Assembly (NCBI RefSeq): GCF_014647835.1
Contig: NZ_BMPY01000037.1
Location: forward strand, 1-64,000
Direction of reading: 5' to 3'
DNA: 64,000 nucleotides
DNA from: Microbispora rosea subsp. aerata
GTDB taxonomy: Bacteria; Actinomycetota; Actinomycetes; Streptosporangiales; Streptosporangiaceae
Shown here: positions 57,819 through 64,000 of the stretch, piece after piece
Numbering within the stretch: position 1 is the first letter of the stretch
How the letters are laid out: the number at the start of each line of letters is the position of its first letter
The notes under the pieces: model-generated
Told to the model about the DNA's origin: nothing
What the model saw: only the letters and a program-made list of their open reading frames with translations
Databases searched by the model: none
Program-made: the position numbers and the translations under genes

Positions 57819-60335
57819 TCAGACCTCCTCGTACCGTTCCGGCGCCTCCCCTCCTCCCGCTGCCGCGGGGACTCCTTCCGCTGCCGCCGAGATTCCACTC
57901 GCTGTCGCCGGGACTCCTCCCGCCGCCGCCGAGACCTCGGGCCGGGCGGTCACGCCGCGGCCGAGGTTCACCGTGGCGGAACAGAGCCCCTCCCTGCGCC
58001 GTGCGGCCTTCACCAGCCGGACCGCCACGGCGGTGCGCAGCGGCCGGCGGGACACCGCGTCCCACCCCGTGAGCGTGAGCTCCTCCGCCTGCCGTGTCAC
58101 CGCCTCGCTCTGCCCGTCGAGCAGCAGGACCACGGCTCCCGGGCGTACGCCCGACAGGCGCGCGACGGCCTCCAGCGCGCCGCGGGGCGACTCGACCCGG
58201 ACGAGGTCGTCGTCCTCGACGCCGAGCATCGCGGCGTCGCCGGGATGGACCTCCAGGTACGGTTCGGGCGTCGTGTCGCCGAGCCGCGCCGGCCGGGCGG
58301 AAAAACGGCGCGGCGTCCGGCGTACGGTGAGGACCAGGGGGTGCACCTCGTCGGCGACCTCGGCGGACGGCTCGAAGTCGGCGGCGTGGAGGAAGGCGCG
58401 TCCCCCCGGGTTCTCCGCGCGGTATCGCTCCTCGCCGTACTCGGCCCCGGTGGCGAGGTCGGCCCCGAACGTCTGGCAGCGTCCCGGCTCGGTGGCGAAG
58501 CGGCCCCCGGCGTACAGGCGCTCGGCGCCCCGGGAACCGGCCGGCGTGCAGGGCCACTGGACGCCGCCGGCCCGCAGCCGGTCGTAGGTGATGCCGGTCT
58601 GGTCGCACGGGCGGCCCTTCGTGCACGCCTTCCACGCCTCGAACGCCGACTCGGCGTCCGTCCAGTGCACGAGCGGCCGGCCGTCCCGGTCGCGCAGGTC
58701 CATCCGCCGCGCGTAGTCGAGCAGGATGTCGAGGTCGGCCCTGGCCTCCCCCGGCGGCTCGACCGCCTTCTCGCACAGGTGCACGGTGCGGTCCGCGCCG
58801 GTGACCGTGCCGGTCTTCTCGCCCCACGCCGCCGCCGGGAGCACGACGTCGGCCAGGCGCGCGGTCTCGGTCAGGTACGGATCCTGGACCACGACGAACA
58901 GGTCGTCGCCGGCGAGGACCCGGTCGAACCCGGGCACCGCCGCCGCCGGGTCGGAGGCCGTGATCCACAGCAGCCCGATGGAGCCCTCCTCGGCGTACCT
59001 CAGGATCTGGGTGGCGTGGGTGGCGGGCCCCCAGTGCGGGATGACGGCGGGGTCGACGTTCCACAGCTCCGCCAGCTCGCGCACGTGATCGGGGTCGGCC
59101 CAGTTGCGCAGCCCGGGCAGGTCCGCCGCCGAGCCCGCCGTCAGCGCGTCGCAGCCGGGCCCGCCGAGCTGCAGCAGCCCGGCCCCCGGACGGCCGAGCA
59201 TGCCGCGCAGCAGGTGGACGTTGTTGACCTGGCAGGCCGCGGCGGTCGCCTGGTTGGAGCCCAGGAAGCCGGGGCCGACGGCGGACACGAGCCTCTCGGC
59301 CGCCCCCAGGATCTCGGCGGCCTGCTCGACGCGGCTCACCGGCACCCCGCAGATCTCCGCCGCCCGCTTGGCCGGGTACGCCTCGACGACCCGCCACAGC
59401 CGTTCGAACCCGACGGTGTGCGCGGCGACGTACGCCGCGTCGTGCCAGCCGCCCGCGATCAGCTCGTGCAGCAGGCCGTTGAGCAGGGCCACGTTGGTCC
59501 CGGGGCGTACGGCGAGGTGGACGTCGGCCTCGGCGGCCGCCGCCGTCCCCTCGGGGCCGACCACGATCAGGGCGGGCGGCCTGGGCCCGAGCCGCCGGTC
59601 GAGCATGCGCTCCCACAGCACGGGGTGGGAGGCGGCGCAGTCGTGCCCCCACAGGGCGAGCGCGTCGCAGTGGTCCACGTCGGTGTACGAGCCGGGCTGG
59701 CCGCTCGCGCCGAAGCTCGCCGCGAGCGCCGCCGCCGCGGCCGCCGCTCCCCAGCGGGTGTCGCCGTCCATGTGCGGGGTGCCGATCCCCGCCTTGCCGA
59801 TGACGGCGAGGGTGTAGTGCTCCTCGAGGAACAACCGCGTGCCCGTGTGGAAGGCGATGCGGCCCCAGCCTCCGGGCCGGGCGAGCAGATGCCTCGACCT
59901 CGCGACGACGCGGTCCATCGCCACGTCCCACGTCGTCTCGACCAGCCGTCCGTTCTCGCGTACGAGGGGGCGGGTCAGCCGTCCCGCGCGCGGCTGCCAG
60001 GCGTGCCACTCCCGGGGGTCGAGCCTGCCGTGGTTGACGCGGTCGCCGGCCCGGCCGCGCACGCCGACGACGCGTCCGCCGCGCACCGCCAGGTCGAGGG
60101 CGTCGCCGCCCGGGCCCGCCGCGGAGACGGCGCGGGCCCAGCGCTCGACCTGCGGCTCGGTGAGGCCGTCCTCGAGGAACATGTCCACGCGCACCGGCCA
60201 GGGGCTGCCGAGGCGGATGACCGGGGGCAGGGCGTCGCGCATGTGGCTCGGCAGGGCCGCGGCCAGCCGTTCCACCGCGTCGGGAGGTCCGTACGGCGTG
60301 CGCCGCCTCCTGGGATCGGCGATCCGGTCCAGCAC
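57819..60335 (-). CDS. molybdopterin-dependent oxidoreductase (nitrate reductase/formate dehydrogenase-like)
   Basis: This 838-aa protein of the DMSO-reductase superfamily has GDRVNHGRLDPREWHAWQ, RLTRPLVRENGRLVETTWD, GSYTDVDHCDALALWGHD, VQVNNVHLLRGMLGRPGAG-like segment, and DVVLPAAAWGEKTGTVTGADRTVHL, with a C-terminal barrel domain (PYLEVHPGDAAMLGVEDDDL). The N-terminal 4Fe-4S CxxC motif of many relatives is not present. The last 40 residues are an Ala/Gly/Val repeat tail. The GTG start at 60333-60335 has GGAGGTGCCAG upstream. Substrate is unknown. The helical partner gene follows on the same strand. Confidence 0.85.
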   Translation of the reverse strand: MLDRIADPRRRRTPYGPPDAVERLAAALPSHMRDALPPVIRLGSPWPVRVDMFLEDGLTEPQVERWARAVSAAGPGGDALDLAVRGGRVVGVRGRAGDRVNHGRLDPREWHAWQPRAGRLTRPLVRENGRLVETTWDVAMDRVVARSRHLLARPGGWGRIAFHTGTRLFLEEHYTLAVIGKAGIGTPHMDGDTRWGAAAAAAALAASFGASGQPGSYTDVDHCDALALWGHDCAASHPVLWERMLDRRLGPRPPALIVVGPEGTAAAAEADVHLAVRPGTNVALLNGLLHELIAGGWHDAAYVAAHTVGFERLWRVVEAYPAKRAAEICGVPVSRVEQAAEILGAAERLVSAVGPGFLGSNQATAAACQVNNVHLLRGMLGRPGAGLLQLGGPGCDALTAGSAADLPGLRNWADPDHVRELAELWNVDPAVIPHWGPATHATQILRYAEEGSIGLLWITASDPAAAVPGFDRVLAGDDLFVVVQDPYLTETARLADVVLPAAAWGEKTGTVTGADRTVHLCEKAVEPPGEARADLDILLDYARRMDLRDRDGRPLVHWTDAESAFEAWKACTKGRPCDQTGITYDRLRAGGVQWPCTPAGSRGAERLYAGGRFATEPGRCQTFGADLATGAEYGEERYRAENPGGRAFLHAADFEPSAEVADEVHPLVLTVRRTPRRFSARPARLGDTTPEPYLEVHPGDAAMLGVEDDDLVRVESPRGALEAVARLSGVRPGAVVLLLDGQSEAVTRQAEELTLTGWDAVSRRPLRTAVAVRLVKAARRREGLCSATVNLGRGVTARPEVSAAAGGVPATASGISAAAEGVPAAAGGGEAPERYEEV

Positions 60336-60564
60336 CTGGCACCTCCGCGGTGGCGATGTGTGAACGAGGCGTCCCGTACCCGGTGCCATGCGCCCCTGAT
60401 CCCGGAATCGCCCGAACTGACCGATTCCTTTTCGAATGCTTTCCAAAGGGAGTCAACGCCGACGTGCGCCCCCCCGCGGGCTTCATGATCTGTAAAGTGC
60501 AGTCACGAGTGTTGTCGGCACGGCTGGTGGGGAGGCGGTCCGCGCATTCGCGTGTGGGGTGCGC

Positions 60565-63458
60565 ATGGACGGACGCACGGCCGGGCCGGTCGTTCCGGGC
60601 GCTCCCACGCCACTCGTCGGACGGCGGGACGCGCTGGCCGCGCTGCGGGGCGCGACGGCCGCGAGCCGGCGGGACGGGTTCCAGTTCGTCGCGCTGGTCG
60701 GCGACCCGGGCATGGGCAAGACCCGGCTGCTCGGCGAGCTGACGGCGATGGCGGGCCGGGACGGCTTCACCCCGCTGTGGGGCCGCGCCGCCGAGTATGA
60801 GCAGATCCTCCCCTACAGCGCCCTGGTGGACGCGCTCGACGACCACCTCGACACCCACCGCGAGGAAGTCATCGGCGCGGTGGGGGCCGGGCATGCCGCG
60901 CTGCTGTCCGGCGTCTTCCCCGGGCTCGCCGCCGACGGCGCACCCGCCCGGGACGAGCCGGCGCTGGCCGACGACCGCAGCGGCCTGCCCGCTACCGGCT
61001 CTACCGGGCCGTACGGCACCTGCTGGGCGCGCTCGCCGGGCCCTCCGGCCTGCTGCTGGTCCTGGACGACGTCCACTGGGCCGACGACGGCACGGTGGAG
61101 TTCCTGGAGCACATCGTGCGCCACCCGCCCGCCGGCCCGGTGCTGATGGCCGTGGCCTTCCGCCCGGCCCGGGCCGCCCCGCGCATCGCCGGGCTGGCCG
61201 CGGCGGCCGGCCCGCGCGGGCACGAGGTCGTGGTCGGCCCGCTCAGCGCGGCCGAGGTGCGCGAGTTCCTCGGGCCGGGCGTCAGCCGGAGCCGGAGCGC
61301 GGCGCTGTACGAGGCCAGCGGCGGCAACCCGTTCTACCTGGAGGCGCTGGCCCGGATGGACGGCGCCGACGTGACCGAGCTGCCGCCGACCGTGCTCGCG
61401 GCGCTGCGGGTCGAGCTGGGCCACCTGTCCCCCGGCGCGCTGCTGGTGGCCCAGGCCGCCGCCGTGCCCGCCGACGAGTTCGACCCCGCCGTGGCCGCGC
61501 GGGTGCCGCCCGAGGCCACGCTCGCCGCGCTGGACGAGCTGGTCGGGCGGGACATCCTCCGCGACGTGAGCGGGCGGTTCCGCTTCCGCCATCCCCTCGT
61601 GCGGCGCGCGGTCTACGAGTCGGCCGCGGCGGGCTGGCGCCTGGGCGCGCACGCGCGGATCGCGGCCCACCTGGCCGAGGTGGGCGCCCCCGCGACCGTG
61701 CGGGCCCACCACGTCGAGCGCTCCTCGTCGTACGGCGACCGGCGGGCCGTGGAGGTGCTGGTGGCGGCGGCCCGCGCGGTCACCGCGCACGCGCCGGCCA
61801 CCTCGGCGCACTGGCTGCGGGCGGCGCTGCGGCTCATGCCCGACGACGCCACGACGCGGGAGGACCGGCTCGCCCTGATGATGGAGCTGAGCTGGGCGCA
61901 GGGCATCAGCGGCAGGCTGGCGGAGGGCCGCGACACCGCCCGCGAGCTGCTGCGCATGCTTCCCGAGGACGACTATCCGCGCCGGGGCCGGGCCGCCCGC
62001 GTGGCCGCCCTGATGGAGCGCCAGCTCGACCGCCCGTACGAGGCGCGGGCGCTGCTGCTCGACGAGCTGAGCCGGATGCCCGATCCGCTGGCCGCCGCGG
62101 CCGTGCCGATGCGGATGCGCCTGGTCGCCGAGAGCATGATGCGGGTGGACTTCCGGGCCGCCCAGGCCGTGCTCGACCTGATGCCCGACAGCGCCGACGA
62201 CTGAGAGCCGGGCCTGGCGGTCGCGGTGGCGGCGCTGCGCCCGATGCCCGCCCTGGCCGCGCGGCGCGTCGACGACGCGCTGCGCTACGCCGACGTCGCC
62301 GGGAAGCTGCTCGCGGACGCGCCGGACGAGCACCTGTCGGAGTGGCTGGACGCCGTCGCCTGGCTGTGCTGGGCCGAGTCCTACATCGGCAGGTACGGCG
62401 ACGCGCTGCGCCACTTCGACCGGGCGGCGGCCGTCGCCCGGTCGACCGGCCAAAGCTACATCCTGACCAACCTCCTCGCCGGGCGGGCCAAGACGCTGGC
62501 GGCGATGGGCCGCCTGGCGGAGGCGGCGGAGACCGCCGAGGAGTCCGTCGAGGGCGCTCGGCTGCTCGACTCCGGCCAGCAGATCGTCTTCGCGCTCACC
62601 CAGGTCTGCCTGATCGACTCGTGGCGCGGCGACGACGAGGCGGCGCTGCGGGCCGGCGAGGAAGCCGTGCACCGCGGCGTGGGGAAGGGCGAGACCTGGG
62701 AGGCCACGGCGCGGTTCGCCCGCGGGCAGGCCCTGGTCAACGCCGGCAGATACGCCGAGGGCGCCGAGGCGGTGCTGGACGCGTGCAACCGGTTCCAGCG
62801 CCCGCGCCTGGATGTGGGGACGCTGCTGCAGGCGTGCGAGACGCTCGCCTACGCGGACGCCGCGCGGGCGGCCGACCCGGAGGCGACGGCCCGGGCCGCG
62901 CAGTGGGCGGCGCTGGCCGTGCGGCTGGACGACCCCCGGCTGCCCGCCTACCACGGCTTCGCCGCGCTCACCCGCGCGCACGCGCTGGCGCTCCACGACC
63001 CCGATGCGGCGGCCGCGGCGGCCGAGGAAGCGGCCCGCCTGCTGAACGCGGGCGAGCAGCGGCTCGACGCGGGCCGGGCCCTGCTGACCGCCGGGCTCGC
63101 GCGTCTCGGGACGCCCGGCGGCCGGCGCCGCGCCCGCGAGCACCTGCGCGCGGCGGCCGAGATCTTCGACTCCTGCGGCGCCCGCGCGCTCAAGGCCCGC
63201 ACCGAGCGCGAGCTGCGCCGCCTCGGCGTACGGGTGGGCGGCGGCGCGAGCGCGACCGCGGGCGGGGAGGGGGCCCGGTTCGGGCTGTCGCCCCGCGAGA
63301 TGGAGGTGGCGCTGCTCGTCGCCGAGGGGCTGACCAACCAGCAGATCGCCGAGCGGCTCTTCCTCAGCGTGCGGACGGTGGAGACGCACCTGTCGCGCAT
63401 CTTCGCCAAGCTGGGGGTTTCCTCACGGGTCGGGGTGGCGACCGCGCTCAAAAGGTGA
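60565..63458 (+). pseudogene. LuxR-family LAL-type regulator, broken by a frameshift and a stop codon
   Basis: An intact gene would encode about 964 aa. Domain order is a Walker A (FVALVGDPGMGKTRLLGEL, frame 1), Walker B (LLLVLDDVHWADD), a long helical/TPR-like region and a C-terminal LuxR HTH ([38 protein letters not shown]). The Walker A frame loses homology near 60988; homology resumes at 60990 (RYRLYRAVRHLLG) in another frame, as if one base were missing in the CCCG run. In that frame a TGA at 62202-62204 (DD-stop-EPGLA) interrupts otherwise continuous sequence; TGG is the obvious ancestor. Either the gene is inactive or the assembly has errors here. Confidence 0.8.
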
Positions 63459-63769
63459 GCCCCGGCGATTACGTGTTTTCCACGATGCCACCGGTGCGGG
63501 CGGTCCTGCGATCGTATCCCCCGGCGGAAAGACGACCGGCGCCGATCCCGTTCCTCACGGGCGTCGTCTTCCACGGCAGACGACGTCTTCCGACTCCGGC
63601 GTCGTCTGCCGCGGAAGGCGGCACTGGAGCGGCACGAGCTGCGGATCCCGCCCGGGTGCGGGCACGTCGACCCGCCGGCCGGGGTGAACGCGCACCGAAA
63701 CGTCTTCCCGCACATCGTCGATTTTGTGAAGCGGCACTGCGGTCGTTGAAACGGCATTGAAAGATCAAT
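63459..63769. other. intergenic region, 311 bp, with a long hairpin
   Basis: No gene is supported. The region holds the inverted repeat at 63568-63617 and ends in AT-richer sequence before the GMC oxidoreductase start. Confidence 0.5.
63568..63617. terminator. 18-bp stem-loop downstream of the LAL gene
   Basis: The arms CTTCCaCGGCAGACGACG and CGTCGTCTGCCGcGGAAG pair except for one A-C mismatch and enclose a 14-nt loop. It may terminate the LAL transcript or serve as an operator for the next gene, about 150 bp downstream. Confidence 0.6.
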
Positions 63770-64000
63770 ATGGAATACGTCGACGTGGTCGTGGTCGGTT
63801 CGGGTTTCGGCGGCTCGGTCGCCGCCTACCGCCTCGCCGAGGCCGGGCTGTCCGTGGTCGTCCTGGAGCGGGGCAGGGCGTACGCGCCGGGCGACTTCCC
63901 GCGCGCCGAGGCCCGGCTCGGCCGGGCCTTCTGGGACCCGGACGCGGGCCTGTACGGCATGTTCGACATCTGGAGCTTCTCCGGCTGCGACTCGGTGGTG
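63770..64000 (+). CDS. FAD-dependent GMC-family oxidoreductase, N-terminal part
   Basis: The first 77 codons of a flavoprotein are present: VDVVVVGSGFGGSVAAYRLAEAG is the FAD-binding Rossmann motif, followed by VVVLERGRAYAPGDFPR. The continuation (FWDPDAGLYGMFDIWSF) is reminiscent of cholesterol-oxidase-like GMC enzymes in actinomycetes. The gene runs off the window, so the catalytic region is not visible. The ATG at 63770 lies after AT-richer sequence; a weak GAAAGATC precedes it. Confidence 0.75.
   Translation, partial: MEYVDVVVVGSGFGGSVAAYRLAEAGLSVVVLERGRAYAPGDFPRAEARLGRAFWDPDAGLYGMFDIWSFSGCDSVV

Noticed and set aside
57541-60894. 1117-codon minus-strand frame overlapping the molybdopterin oxidoreductase
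   Set aside because: Its translation is Arg/Gly/Pro-rich with no domain, while the other frame shows a full, well-conserved enzyme.

Overview
The window is high-GC DNA from a filamentous-type actinomycete, most likely of the Streptosporangiales or a near relative. This is inferred from the strong GC bias, the actinobacterial protein families present (DUF3516 helicase, F420-dependent Ddn-like enzyme, Rv1733c-like membrane protein, DUF5685 protein, divergent glgM/glgC) and the many starts that look leaderless. Nearly all of it is ordinary chromosome. Phage, CRISPR, integrative elements and biosynthetic clusters are not visible; the only mobile-element trace is the last 35 codons of a transposase at the left edge.

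Layout. 0-7 kb: pabB and pabC for p-aminobenzoate behind a LysR gene, a dehydrogenase-Rid fusion, hutH, and an ArsR regulator with a low-complexity N-terminus. 7-9.7 kb: a Gly-Cys-Val tRNA cluster, a DUF488 gene with a partial copy of itself downstream, and a decayed nucleotidyltransferase gene. 9.7-16 kb: a flavin monooxygenase-hemerythrin fusion, an adenosine-deaminase-family enzyme, a multi-helix membrane protein, an RsbW-like ATPase and a sulfotransferase. 16-25.5 kb: a beta-propeller glycosidase-like gene divergent from gnd, an MFS exporter with a divergent TetR gene and a clear operator, a Ddn-like enzyme, an XRE-cupin regulator divergent from a methyltransferase, a rhomboid protease and an orphan histidine kinase. 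25.6-34.3 kb: a Ski2-like helicase, a TAXI-TRAP transporter, dus and an ACT-domain protein.

34.3-46.6 kb: a Gly-Cys tRNA pair, a secreted repeat protein, a VOC/MarR pair, pgeF, an alcohol dehydrogenase, divergent glgM and glgC (alpha-glucan synthesis), an Rv1733c-like protein, an enoyl-CoA hydratase, a DUF5685 protein with an extremely cysteine-rich tail, and a beta-solenoid membrane protein. 46.8-53.8 kb: the class Ia ribonucleotide reductase operon nrdA-nrdB, with a cobalamin riboswitch in its leader and two NrdR-like boxes on its promoter, then a tctC-like lipoprotein gene, glmS and a small gene just upstream of glmS. 54-64 kb: a methyltransferase, a DJ-1/PfpI protein, a Gly-Val tRNA pair, a molybdopterin oxidoreductase with a helical partner protein that carries a large repeat insert, a LAL-type LuxR regulator broken by one frameshift and one stop codon, and the start of a GMC oxidoreductase.

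The most notable items are: the two enzyme fusions (dehydrogenase-Rid lacking the Rid arginine; luciferase-like monooxygenase-hemerythrin); the combined NrdR plus B12-riboswitch control of nrdAB; the 21-cysteine tail; a 96-bp inverted repeat present in two convergent intergenic gaps; and short in-frame repeat expansions in three genes. No clearly new multi-gene system was found.
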